From: Flaviflagellibacter deserti
GTDB lineage: Bacteria; Pseudomonadota; Alphaproteobacteria; Rhizobiales; Methylopilaceae
Direction: 5' to 3'
Assembly (NCBI RefSeq): GCF_042652085.1
Contig: NZ_JBHSJF010000002.1
Coordinates: 62,001-126,000 of the forward strand
DNA: 64,000 nt
Both the position numbers and the translations under genes were made by a program. This document shows, piece after piece, positions 43,534 to 55,015 of the stretch. Under the pieces are notes generated by a model that worked only from the letters and a program-made list of their open reading frames with translations, searched no databases and was not told the DNA's origin. The stretch's first letter is position 1, and each line of letters begins with the position of its first letter.

Positions 43534-43675
43534 GGCGCTTCCTCTTGGTCCTGTCGGACCGTTGGCGTCCTGTTTCCGATAGTCTTCGAGCGGGAACCCG
43601 GAGCTGACGCCTTTTCTTGTGATCAGGCTGCCTGAGTTGGCTCAATAAGGAAATTCGAATATTCTTTCTGTTGAA

Positions 43676-43690
43676 TTCAGCTTTCCTGAA
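43676..43690. promoter_or_regulatory. Candidate CbbR operator
   Basis: TTCAG-CTTTC-CTGAA is an inverted repeat with 5-bp spacer, 15 bp before cbbR in the divergent promoter region; an AT-rich run (AAATTCGAATATTC, 43650-43663) lies alongside. LysR sites typically show such dyads with a T-N11-A core. Placement fits autoregulation plus activation of cbbF. Confidence 0.4.
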
Positions 43691-43704
43691 AACGGCATGC
43701 GACC

Positions 43705-44676
43705 ATGCGCAATGTCACACTCAAACAGCTTCGCGCCTTCGCGGCGGTGATCGATACCGGCTCGGTCAAGGGTGCCGCGCGAAGGCTCCATGTCACGCCT
43801 CCCGCGGTCACGATGCAGATCCAGTTGCTGGAGGAGCAACTGGGATTACCGCTGCTCGACAGGACCGGAGACCGGTTCGCTCCGAGCGATGCCGGTCACG
43901 AAATTCTGAATGCGATTGCGCGCATCGAGCGTGCCCTGGCCGATTGCGGCGGGGCGCTCGACGCGATGAAGGGCCTGAGCGGCGGTCGGATTTCGGTCGG
44001 CATCGTCTCGACAGCGAAATATTTCGCGCCGACCGCCCTCGGTGCGTTTGTCCGCCTGCATCCAGGCCTGGACGTGGTGCTGGTCGTCGGCAATCGCGAG
44101 GAAATCATAACGGCGCTGCGCGGCGATGCGATCGACCTCGCAATCATGGGGCGACCGCCTCTGGACATGGAGATGGACAAGAGCCCGATCGGCGAGCACC
44201 CGCATGTCATGATCGCGCCGGTCGGCCATCCGCTGACGGGGCGTCGGCTACGCCCCGCGGAACTCGTCGGCTCCAACTTTCTCGTGCGGGAGCGCGGTTC
44301 GGGTACGCGCACGATCATGGAGCGCTTCTTTCAGGAAGCCGGGGTCGAGCCCAAGATCGGGATGGAGATCGGCTCAAACGAGACAATCAAGCAGGCGGTC
44401 ATGGCCGGTCTCGGCCTGTCCTTCATCTCGGCTCACACGGTGGCGATCGAGATCGCGGACGGCCGCCTTGCGTTGCTCGATGTCGAGGGGCTGCCCGTGA
44501 TTAGGCAATGGTTCGTGGTGAAGCGCTCGGCCAAACGGCTACTTCCCCCAGCAGCGGCACTCAGCGAGTTTCTGGCTTCGCACGGCGCGGAGTTCCTGCC
44601 AACGGCATTACCGGGTTCCGTGGCCGGTCAAGGCGCACCGGCCGGCCGGAAGCGCAAGCGCGCGGGCTCGCCCTAG
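43705..44676 (+). CDS. cbbR: LysR family regulator of the Calvin-cycle operon
   Basis: 323 residues. N-terminal winged helix LKQLRAFAAVIDTGSVKGAARRLHVTPPAVTMQI, linker helix, then a type 2 periplasmic-binding-like effector domain (about residues 90-295). Divergent orientation to cbbF and similarity to CbbR (effector loop VRERGSGTRTIMERFF) fix the role: activation of cbb genes in response to metabolites such as RuBP or NADPH. The C-terminus adds a basic Gly/Arg-rich tail. Confidence 0.95.
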   Translation: MRNVTLKQLRAFAAVIDTGSVKGAARRLHVTPPAVTMQIQLLEEQLGLPLLDRTGDRFAPSDAGHEILNAIARIERALADCGGALDAMKGLSGGRISVGIVSTAKYFAPTALGAFVRLHPGLDVVLVVGNREEIITALRGDAIDLAIMGRPPLDMEMDKSPIGEHPHVMIAPVGHPLTGRRLRPAELVGSNFLVRERGSGTRTIMERFFQEAGVEPKIGMEIGSNETIKQAVMAGLGLSFISAHTVAIEIADGRLALLDVEGLPVIRQWFVVKRSAKRLLPPAAALSEFLASHGAEFLPTALPGSVAGQGAPAGRKRKRAGSP

Positions 44677-44801
44677 AAAATCGAGTTGCGAGCGGTGCTG
44701 TGCGCGGCGGGTGCTTTAGCGGCAGCTGATCCTCCAGGTTGCTGTTGGCCGGCGTGCTGGATAGACTCCTGGTCTCGCCTTCGAGTTGATGTGAGGCCCT
44801 G

Positions 44802-46235
44802 ATGCCGCCGCTTGAGCCCTCAAAAGAGCGCCTCATGCCCGGTCACGGCCACGCCGGTATCGAGCAGGCGGTGAACGCCTTCAGCTTGCTGCGCGATTAT
44901 TTCGAGGGAGCGATCATCGTCGATGCGGAGTCCCGCATCACCTGGATGGATGCTCGTTATCGAGACCTGTTGAAGCTTGCGCCGGATTTCGACCCCATCG
45001 GCCTGCCAGTCGAAGAGGTGATCCCGCATTCGCTGATGCGGCGGGTGGTCGAGACGGGGAAGCCTATCCTGCTCGACATCATGCGCTTCGATGACCGCCA
45101 GTTTGTCGTTTGCCGCATTCCATTGAAGGACGAGGCGGGCAAGATCGAGGGCGCCATCGGCTTCGTGTTCTACGACAATGTCGACTACCTCGAGCCCATT
45201 CTCGACAAGTTCGAGAACCTGCAGAAGCAGCTCACCCGGGCGCAGGCGGCGCTGACGCGGGAGCGGCAGGCGAAATACTCACTATCGAGCTTCGTCGGGG
45301 TCAGCGACGCGGTCAAGGAACTGAAGTCGCAGGTCCGCCGATTCGCCTTGCGCGAGGGAGCGGTGTTGATCCTGGGGGAAACCGGCACCGGCAAAGAGTT
45401 GCTTGCTCATGCCATTCACCAGCAGTCCGACCGGGCCGACGGACCGTTCATCGCGGTAAATGTCGCGGCAGTACCGGAGCAGCTGCTCGAGGCTGAGTTT
45501 TTCGGGGTCGCGCCGGGGGCCTTCACGGGAGCGGACAGAAAGCCGCGCAAGGGCAAGTTCGAGCTTGCGCATGGCGGTACTCTCTTCCTGGACGAGATCG
45601 GGGATATGCCCCCGGGCATCCAGGCCAAGTTCCTGCGTGTGCTGCAGGACGGCGAGGTCGAGCCGCTGGGCTCCAACACGGTCCGCAAGGTGGATGTCCG
45701 CATCATAGCGGCGACATCGCAGGATCTCGAGGCAAAGGTCGCCGACAGGAGCTTCCGCGCTGATCTCTATTATCGCATCGCGGTCCTTGCGATCCGAATT
45801 CCGCCGCTGCGCGAACGGCGCGGCGACGTCGCTGCGTTGTGCGAGACCCTGTTGGAGCAGGTGATGCGCTCTTCCGGCCAGCGCGGCTGGGTATTGATGC
45901 CGGAGGCGATCCGGCTGCTCGAGGCGCACGACTGGCCGGGCAATGTTCGTGAACTGCGCAACGTGCTCGAACGCGCCGCGGCGCTGGCACCATCCGAGGT
46001 ACTGGACGCGGCGGCGATCCGCCGAGCCCTGCCGCAAGCGGCCCCTCGCTCCCCGTCGGTCCCGGCCCTATCCGGCGGCGGCGATCTCTCCGCCAAGCTC
46101 GCCGAAGCGGAGCGCCAGGCCATCATCGCCGCCCTGGATGCCTCCAATGGCGAGAAACTGGCGGCAGCCCGGCAACTCGGCGTGTCGCGCTCGCAGTTCT
46201 ACGAGAAGCTTCGTCGTCACAACATTTCGTCCTGA
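44802..46235 (+). CDS. Sigma-54-dependent activator with PAS domain
   Basis: 477 residues. An N-terminal PAS-like sensor (about residues 25-140, GAIIVDAESRITWMDARYRD) is followed by a short coiled coil and the AAA+ domain: Walker A GETGTGKELLAHAIH, sigma-54 loop GAFTGADRKPRKGKF, Walker B GGTLFLDEIGDMP. A Fis-type helix-turn-helix (KLAAARQLGVSRSQFYEKL) ends it. There is no receiver domain, so it senses a ligand directly. The operon downstream has a -24/-12 promoter at 46318-46333, making this its probable activator. It may start at the ATG at 44835 (MPGHGHAG). Confidence 0.93.
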   Translation: MPPLEPSKERLMPGHGHAGIEQAVNAFSLLRDYFEGAIIVDAESRITWMDARYRDLLKLAPDFDPIGLPVEEVIPHSLMRRVVETGKPILLDIMRFDDRQFVVCRIPLKDEAGKIEGAIGFVFYDNVDYLEPILDKFENLQKQLTRAQAALTRERQAKYSLSSFVGVSDAVKELKSQVRRFALREGAVLILGETGTGKELLAHAIHQQSDRADGPFIAVNVAAVPEQLLEAEFFGVAPGAFTGADRKPRKGKFELAHGGTLFLDEIGDMPPGIQAKFLRVLQDGEVEPLGSNTVRKVDVRIIAATSQDLEAKVADRSFRADLYYRIAVLAIRIPPLRERRGDVAALCETLLEQVMRSSGQRGWVLMPEAIRLLEAHDWPGNVRELRNVLERAAALAPSEVLDAAAIRRALPQAAPRSPSVPALSGGGDLSAKLAEAERQAIIAALDASNGEKLAAARQLGVSRSQFYEKLRRHNISS

Positions 46236-46236
46236 A

Positions 46237-46263
46237 TCCGGGACTTGTGTTCGGATTCCCGGA
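46237..46263. promoter_or_regulatory. Inverted repeat, candidate upstream activator site
   Basis: TCCGGGA and TCCCGGA form a perfect 7-bp dyad with a 13-bp spacer, 55-81 bp before the -24/-12 promoter at 46318. No U-run follows, so a terminator of the activator gene is less likely. Position fits an enhancer-like site for the sigma-54 activator. Confidence 0.5.
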
Positions 46264-46317
46264 CGGAAGCCTTTGGACTTTCGCGGGACTTCACCTGCAA
46301 ACCGGTGTCTGCACGCT

Positions 46318-46333
46318 TGGCACAGAAGTTGTA
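46318..46333 (+). promoter_or_regulatory. Sigma-54 (-24/-12) promoter of the 3-hydroxybutyrate operon
   Basis: TGGCACAGAAGTTGTA matches the consensus TGGCACRNNNNTTGCW at every fixed position except one (C to T in the -12 element), with correct spacing. It lies 40-55 bp before the dehydrogenase start and directly after a sigma-54 activator gene. Confidence 0.75.
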
Positions 46334-46385
46334 GCGTAGCCCTCAAACAAGGCCGGCAAGGCCTGAAAACAGGGTGGAGAAACGC

Positions 46386-47162
46386 GTGCAGAACGGCAGG
46401 CGGGTGGTGCTCGTCACCGGCTCGACCAGCGGAATCGGGCTATCCATAGCGCAGAAGTTCGCGCGGCTCGGTTACGCGGTGGCGCTCAACAGCTTCGAGG
46501 CCGAGGCCGAGGTGGCTGATGCGCTGGTGTCCTTCGGCAATGCCGAGGTTCGCTATTTCAAGGCAGACCTGGCCGACCCCCGCGCGGCGTTCGATCTGGT
46601 CGGGCAGGTGATCGAAGCATTCGGACACCTCGACGTGCTGGTGAACAATGCCGGCATCCAGAAGGTCGCGGCAATCGAAGATTTCCCGCCCGACGACTGG
46701 GATCGCGTCCGCGCCATCAGCCTCGATTCCGCCTTCCACACCATTCGCGCGGCGCTCCCAGGCATGGTCGAGCGCCGCTGGGGCCGGATCATCAACATCG
46801 CCTCGGCGCACGGCCTCCGCGCCTCGCCGTTCAAATCCGCCTATGTGGCCACCAAGCACGGCGTCGTCGGGCTCACCAAGACAGTGGCGCTCGAAGCGGC
46901 TGAGAAGGGCGTGACGGTCAATGCCATCTGTCCCGGCTACGTGTGGACGCCACTGGTGGCAAAGCAGGTCGCCGACCAGGCGCGTGTGCACCGGATGAGC
47001 GAGGACGATGTGATCCGCAACGTCATGCTCGCCCCGCAGCCCACGCGCCGGTTCGTCCAGCCCGAGGAGATCGCTGAGCTCGCCGCCTATCTCTGCGGCG
47101 ACATGGCCAGGTCGATCACCGGCTCGGCCATCTCGATCGATGGAGGCTGGACCGCAAAATGA
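46386..47162 (+). CDS. bdhA: 3-hydroxybutyrate dehydrogenase (short-chain dehydrogenase)
   Basis: 258 residues from the GTG at 46386, which has GGTGGAG 7 nt before it; an earlier GTG at 46374 is possible. NAD site TGSTSGIGLSIAQ, NNAG, catalytic Ser-Tyr-Lys (INIASAHGLRASPFKSAYVATKHG) and the family segment VTVNAICPGYVWTPLV match D-3-hydroxybutyrate dehydrogenase. It oxidises 3-hydroxybutyrate to acetoacetate with NAD+. Its stop overlaps the next gene by 4 bp. First gene of a seven-gene operon whose later members activate and cleave acetoacetate. Confidence 0.92.
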   Translation: MQNGRRVVLVTGSTSGIGLSIAQKFARLGYAVALNSFEAEAEVADALVSFGNAEVRYFKADLADPRAAFDLVGQVIEAFGHLDVLVNNAGIQKVAAIEDFPPDDWDRVRAISLDSAFHTIRAALPGMVERRWGRIINIASAHGLRASPFKSAYVATKHGVVGLTKTVALEAAEKGVTVNAICPGYVWTPLVAKQVADQARVHRMSEDDVIRNVMLAPQPTRRFVQPEEIAELAAYLCGDMARSITGSAISIDGGWTAK

Positions 47163-47912
47163 GCGCGACGGGCGACTTCATCCTGAAGGCGGAGCGGCTG
47201 ACCAAGCGCTTCGGCGGCTTCGCTGCGGTGAGCAATGTCGATCTGGCGGTCGAGCGCGGCACCATCCACGCGCTGATCGGACCGAACGGGGCAGGGAAGA
47301 CCACTTGCTTCAACCTCCTGACGAAATTTCTTCAGCCCAGCGACGGAGCCATCTTCTTCAACGGCCGCGACATCACGCGCATGCCGCCGGCCGATATCGC
47401 GCGGCTCGGGCTGGTCAGATCGTTTCAGATCTCGGCGGTATTCCCGCGCCTCAGCGCGCTTGAAAACGTTCGCATCGCACTGCAGCGCCAGCGCGGCGAC
47501 AGCTTCGATTTCTGGCGTTCCGAGAAAGCGCTCAACCGCTTCGACGGCAAGGCCATGGCCGGGCTCGATGAGGTGGGGCTCGCCGAGTTCGCCGCCACCC
47601 CGGCGGGCGAGCTCTCTTATGGCCGGAAACGCGCCCTAGAGATCGCCACCACGCTCGCGCTTGATCCTGAAATGCTGCTGCTCGATGAGCCGATGGCGGG
47701 CATGGCGCAGGAAGACGTCTCGCGCATCTCGGCGCTGATCGCCCGGATTGCCGAGAATCGCACCATTCTGATGGTCGAACACAACCTCTCGGTGGTCGCC
47801 GATCTCTCCGACCGCATCACCGTGCTGGCACGCGGGCAGGTGCTGGCGGAAGGGTCGTACGAAGTGGTGAGCCGGGACCCACGCGTGGTGGAAGCCTATA
47901 TCGGCGTCGGCC

Positions 47913-47920
<8 letters not shown>
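47159..47920 (+). CDS. Branched-chain-amino-acid-type ABC transporter ATPase (LivG class)
   Basis: 253 residues. Walker A GPNGAGKTTCFNLLTKFL, signature LSYGRKRALEIA in place of LSGGQ (normal for LivG), Walker B MLLLDEPMAG and H-loop VEHNLSVVADLSDRI. Overlaps bdhA by 4 bp and the second ATPase by 8 bp. The substrate is inferred to be 3-hydroxybutyrate or acetoacetate from the operon. Confidence 0.92.
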
Positions 47921-48650
<730 letters not shown>

Positions 48651-48683
48651 CCGACAAAGAATAACAATGGAGGAGACCAGGTC

Positions 48684-49883
48684 ATGACATTCACCAGGAG
48701 ATTGCTGCTCTCGGCAGCGCTCATCTTCGCGACGGGGCCGGCCTTCGCCGAGACCGCCGTCAAGATCGGCGTGCTCAACGACCGCTCGGGTATCTATACC
48801 GACCTTTCAGGTGAAGGCTCGGTCATCGCCGCCAGGATGGCGGTCGAGGATTTCGGCGCCGCAGCGAAGGGCATCAAAGTCGAGATCATCTCGGCGGACC
48901 ATCAGAACAAGCCCGACATCGCATCCAGCATCGCTCGCAAGTGGTACGATCAGGACGGCGTCGACCTGATCGTCGACGTGCCGACCTCCTCGGCGGCCTT
49001 CGCGGTGAGCGACATCACCAGGGAAAAGAAGAAGGTCTTCATCAACTCGGGTGCCGGCTCGGCCGATCTCACCGGCGCCAAGTGCTCGCCCAACACCATC
49101 CACTGGACCTATGACACCTGGGCGCTCGCCAAGGGCACCGGCGGCGCGATGGTCGCGGCCGGTAACAAGAAGTGGTTCTTCATCACCGCCGACTACGCCT
49201 TCGGCCACTCGCTCGAGAAGGACACCGCGGCGGTGGTCAAGGCTGCCGGCGGCGAGGTCGTGGGCAGCGTCAGGCACCCGTTCCCGGGCACCGACTTCTC
49301 GTCCTATCTGCTGCAGGCGCAATCGTCCGGCGCGCAGGTGATCGGGCTGGCGAACGCCGGCGGCGACACCGTCAACACCATCAAGCAGGCAGCCGAGTTC
49401 GGCATCACCCAGGCCGGCCAGTCGCTGGCGGGACTCCTTATATTCATCACCGACATCCACGCCCTCGGCCTGAAGACGGCGCAGGGCCTGGTGCTGACCG
49501 AGAGCTTCTACTGGGATCTGAACGACGAGACACGTGCCTGGTCGGCCCGGTTCGCGGCCCAGCACGGCGGCAAGGAGCCCACTATGGTGCATGCCGGCGT
49601 CTATTCGGGCGTACTGCATTACCTCAAGTCGGTCGAGGCTACCGGTGGCAAGGACAGCGCCGCGGTCATCGCCTCGATGAAGTCGATGCCCACGTCCGAC
49701 CCGCTGTTCGGCAAAGGCTCGGTGCGCGAGGACGGCCGCAAGATCCACGACATGTATCTGTTCAAGGTCAAGGCGCCGGCCGCCTCCAAAGGTCCGTGGG
49801 ACTATTACGAGAAGCTCGCAACGATTCCGGCCGCCGAAGCCTTCCGACCGATCGCCGATGGCGGCTGCCCGCTGCTGAAATGA
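48684..49883 (+). CDS. ABC transporter substrate-binding protein (HAAT family)
   Basis: 399 residues. Signal peptide 1-22 (TGPAFA-ETAVKIG), then the two-lobed type 1 periplasmic fold: GVLNDRSGIYTDLSGEGSVIAARMAVEDFG and TADYAFGHSLEKDT. This subgroup (PBP1 ABC LIVBP-like, YDLSG-type start) is usually annotated as amino-acid binding, but homologues beside catabolic genes bind carboxylic acids. In this operon the ligand is most simply 3-hydroxybutyrate. AGGAGA precedes the ATG. Confidence 0.9.
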   Translation: MTFTRRLLLSAALIFATGPAFAETAVKIGVLNDRSGIYTDLSGEGSVIAARMAVEDFGAAAKGIKVEIISADHQNKPDIASSIARKWYDQDGVDLIVDVPTSSAAFAVSDITREKKKVFINSGAGSADLTGAKCSPNTIHWTYDTWALAKGTGGAMVAAGNKKWFFITADYAFGHSLEKDTAAVVKAAGGEVVGSVRHPFPGTDFSSYLLQAQSSGAQVIGLANAGGDTVNTIKQAAEFGITQAGQSLAGLLIFITDIHALGLKTAQGLVLTESFYWDLNDETRAWSARFAAQHGGKEPTMVHAGVYSGVLHYLKSVEATGGKDSAAVIASMKSMPTSDPLFGKGSVREDGRKIHDMYLFKVKAPAASKGPWDYYEKLATIPAAEAFRPIADGGCPLLK

Positions 49884-49938
49884 TCCTCTCGAGGAGCGTG
49901 CTCCGGCCCGCTCCTCGCTCCGCCCTAGAGGAAACGAC

Positions 49939-50826
49939 ATGTTCGAGCTGCTGGGAATTCCGCCGCAGGCGCTGTTCGGGCAATTGCTGCTAGGGCTGAT
50001 CAACGGCTCGTTCTATGCGCTGCTAAGCCTTGGCCTCGCCGTGATCTTCGGCCTGCTCAACATCATCAACTTCGCGCATGGCGCGCAGTACATGATGGGT
50101 GCCTTCCTCGCCTGGATGCTGATGACCTATTTCGGCATCGGATACTGGTGGGCGCTGCTGCTCGTTCCCATCGCTGTCGGCGCCTCCGGTGTCGTGATCG
50201 AGCGGCTGATGATCTCGCGGCTCTACCACCTCGATCATCTCTACGGCCTGCTGCTCACCTTCGGGCTGGCGCTGATCATCCAGGGTCTGTTCCGCAACCA
50301 ATATGGCGTGTCGGGCCTGCCCTACACCATTCCCGCCGAGCTCTCTGGCGGCACGAATCTAGGCTTCATGTTCCTCCCTAACTATCGCGGTTGGGTGGTG
50401 CTTGCCTCGCTCGTCGTCTGCCTCGGCACCTGGTTCACGATCGAGAAGACCAAACTCGGCGCGTATCTTCGCGCCGCGACCGAGAACCCCACGCTGGTCG
50501 GCGCTTTTGGCATCAACGTGCCGCGCATGATTACGCTCACCTACGGCTTCGGCGTCGGGCTCGCGGCGCTGGCCGGCGTGCTCGCGGCGCCGATCTACTC
50601 CGTAAACCCCAACATGGGTGCCGACCTCATCATCGTCGTCTTCGCCGTGGTGGTGATTGGCGGCATGGGCTCTATCCTTGGCGCCATCGTCACCGGTTTC
50701 GGCCTCGGCATCATCGAAGGCCTGACACGGGTGTTCTATCCCGAGGGGTCGGCGGTGGTGATCTTCGTCATCATGGCCCTCGTTCTGCTGGTGAAGCCCG
50801 CTGGTCTGTTCGGGAGGACCGTATGA
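49939..50826 (+). CDS. ABC transporter permease (LivH class)
   Basis: 295 residues, about eight helices. LLLGLINGSFYALLSLGLAVIFGLLNIINFAHGAQYMM is the LivH N-terminus, and VVIGGMGSILGAIV is the ATPase-coupling segment. Its stop overlaps the next permease by 4 bp (ATGA). Confidence 0.93.
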   Translation: MFELLGIPPQALFGQLLLGLINGSFYALLSLGLAVIFGLLNIINFAHGAQYMMGAFLAWMLMTYFGIGYWWALLLVPIAVGASGVVIERLMISRLYHLDHLYGLLLTFGLALIIQGLFRNQYGVSGLPYTIPAELSGGTNLGFMFLPNYRGWVVLASLVVCLGTWFTIEKTKLGAYLRAATENPTLVGAFGINVPRMITLTYGFGVGLAALAGVLAAPIYSVNPNMGADLIIVVFAVVVIGGMGSILGAIVTGFGLGIIEGLTRVFYPEGSAVVIFVIMALVLLVKPAGLFGRTV

Positions 50827-51806
50827 CCGTGGCCAATACCGAGACCCACCCGGTGACGCTCCCGGCCGACCTCCGCATCAGCACACCCAGGCATCATGTG
50901 GTGATTTTCGCGGGCCTTCTCGGCCTGCTGCTGGTCGCGCCGTTCGTGCTCTATCCCGTGTTCCTGATGAAGGTGCTGTGCTTTGCGCTCTTTGCATCGG
51001 CGCTGAATCTTCTCCTCGGCTATGGTGGTCTGCTGTCGTTCGGACACGCCGCCTTCTTCGGCTCGGCGAGCTATGTCGCCGCCCATGCCGCCAAGGTCTG
51101 GGGCCTGACGCCGGAACTCGCCATCCTTCTCGGGACCGGCGCAGGCGCCGTGCTCGGGCTTGGCATCGGTGCGCTCGCCATCCGTCGGCAGGGCATCTAC
51201 TTCGCCATGGTGACCCTGGCTTTCGCGCAAATGGTGTTCTTCTTCGCGCTGCAGGTGCCGTTCACGGGGGGCGAGGACGGTATCCAGGCGGTCCCTCGCG
51301 GAAAGCTGTTCGGGCTGGTCGACCTCAGCAACGACCTCACCCTCTATTTCGTCGTGCTGCTGATCGTGTTCGGCGGACTGCTGCTGATCTACCGCATCGT
51401 CCACTCGCCCTTCGGGCAGGTGCTGAAGGCGATCCGGGACAACGAGCCGCGCTCGGTTTCACTGGGTTACAAAGTCAATCGATACAAGCTCGCCGTCTTT
51501 GTGATGTCAGCAACCCTGGCGGGTCTCGCCGGAGCCACCAAGGCCATCGTGTTCCAGCTCGCGTCACTCACCGATGTCTACTGGACCATGTCTGGCGAAG
51601 TGGTGCTGATGACCCTGATCGGCGGCATGGGCACGATCTTCGGGCCGCTCGTCGGGGCCGCGGTGATCGTCACCATGCAGAACTACTTCGCTGGCTTCGG
51701 GGCTTGGGTGACCATCCTCCAGGGCATCGTGTTCGTAGTCACCGTGTTGCTGTTCCGCGAGGGCATCATCGGCGTAATCGCTCGCTGGACAAAGAAGGCG
51801 CTGTAA
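50823..51806 (+). CDS. ABC transporter permease (LivM class)
   Basis: 327 residues from the ATG at 50823, overlapping the LivH-class stop; longer open frame upstream is a shadow. LNLLLGYGGLLSFGHAAFFG and LIGGMGTIFGPLVGA are family marks. With the LivH-class protein it forms the transmembrane pore. Thiolase follows after 4 bp. Confidence 0.93.
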   Translation: MTVANTETHPVTLPADLRISTPRHHVVIFAGLLGLLLVAPFVLYPVFLMKVLCFALFASALNLLLGYGGLLSFGHAAFFGSASYVAAHAAKVWGLTPELAILLGTGAGAVLGLGIGALAIRRQGIYFAMVTLAFAQMVFFFALQVPFTGGEDGIQAVPRGKLFGLVDLSNDLTLYFVVLLIVFGGLLLIYRIVHSPFGQVLKAIRDNEPRSVSLGYKVNRYKLAVFVMSATLAGLAGATKAIVFQLASLTDVYWTMSGEVVLMTLIGGMGTIFGPLVGAAVIVTMQNYFAGFGAWVTILQGIVFVVTVLLFREGIIGVIARWTKKAL

Positions 51807-51810
51807 AGAA

Positions 51811-52984
51811 ATGACCACCAGTTCCACCGTCATCGTCGCCGCCCGGCGTACCCCGATCGGCTCGCTCAACGGCGTGCTCGCACCTCTCGCTGGCCACGAA
51901 CTCGGCGCCGCCGCCATTCGCGCCGCGGTGGCCGACGCCGGTGTGGCGCCCGATGAGATCGACGAGACCATTCTCGGCCAGGTCCTGACCGGGGGGCAGG
52001 GGATGAACCCGGCTCGACAGGCCGCCCGCAGCGCGGGCCTCGCCGACGCAGCACCCGCCGCGGTGGTCAATCAGGTCTGCGGTTCAGGCCTCCGCGCGGT
52101 GGTCCTCGCACATCAGCAGATCGCCACCGGCAGCGCGTCCGTCGTGGTCGCTGGCGGGCAGGAGTCGATGACCAACGCCCCGCATGTCGCGGTGCTCCGA
52201 CAAGGCAAGAAATTCGGCGACATCGCCTTCCGCGACACTCTCGCCAGCGACGGCCTCAATGATGTCTTCTACGGCTACCCGATGGGCAATACCGGGGAAA
52301 ACGTCGCCCGGGCGCACCAGATCACCCGCGACGCGCAGGACGCATTCGCGCTCGCTTCGCAGCAGAAGGCCTCGGCAGCCGCGCGCAGCGGCCGGTTCGC
52401 TCCCGAGATCGTCTCAGTGACGATCGATACCCGAAAGGGCGACGTCACCATTGATGCCGACGAGCACATCCGCCACGACGCAAGCCTCGAGGCGATGGGC
52501 AGGCTCAAGCCCGCCTTCGTCGAGGGCGGCACCGTCACCGCCGCGAATGCCTCCGGCATCAACGACGGCGCGGCGGCGCTGGTGCTGATGAGCGAGGCGG
52601 AGGCATCGCGCCGTGGTCTCGCCCCGCTTGCACGCATTGCGAGTTGGGCCCATGCGGGCGTCGATCCACAAGTGATGGGGCTCGGTCCCATCCCCGCGAG
52701 CCGCAAGGCGCTCGAGCGGGCAGGGTGGTCAGCCGCCGATGTCGATCTCTGGGAAATCAACGAAGCCTTTGCCGCGCAGAGCCTTGCGGTGATCTCCGAA
52801 CTCGGCCTCGATCCCGCCCGCGTGAACGTCAATGGCGGCGCGATCGCGCTCGGTCACCCCATCGGCGCATCGGGCGCGCGGGTGCTGGTCACGCTGCTGC
52901 ACGAACTAGGCAAGCGCAACGCCAAGCGAGGCGTGGCGACCCTCTGCATCGGCGGCGGCATGGGCATCGCGATGGCGGTCGAGC

Positions 52985-52992
<8 letters not shown>
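51811..52992 (+). CDS. Acetyl-CoA acetyltransferase (thiolase)
   Basis: 393 residues. Nucleophile Cys in NQVCGSGLRAVVLAH (about residue 90), NEAFAAQSLAV, GHPIGASGARVLV and acid Cys in TLCIGGGMGIAMAVE form the full thiolase II set. It would cleave acetoacetyl-CoA to two acetyl-CoA. The last 8 bp overlap the acetoacetate-CoA ligase gene. Polyhydroxybutyrate synthesis (PhaA role) is possible in reverse, but no phaB or phaC is nearby. Confidence 0.94.
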
Positions 52993-54922
<1,930 letters not shown>

Positions 54923-55015
54923 AGGTAAACCGCTGAACGAGCTCGTCGGTGCGGACGTCGTAGCGGTGCGGCCGGAATGAGGATGGAAACAGCGCCCTTC
55001 GTATTCGGCGGACCT

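Noticed and set aside
44690..44801. Sigma-54-like TGGCCGGCGTGCTGG before the activator gene
   Set aside because: The spacing between the GG and GC elements is three bases too short for a -24/-12 promoter.
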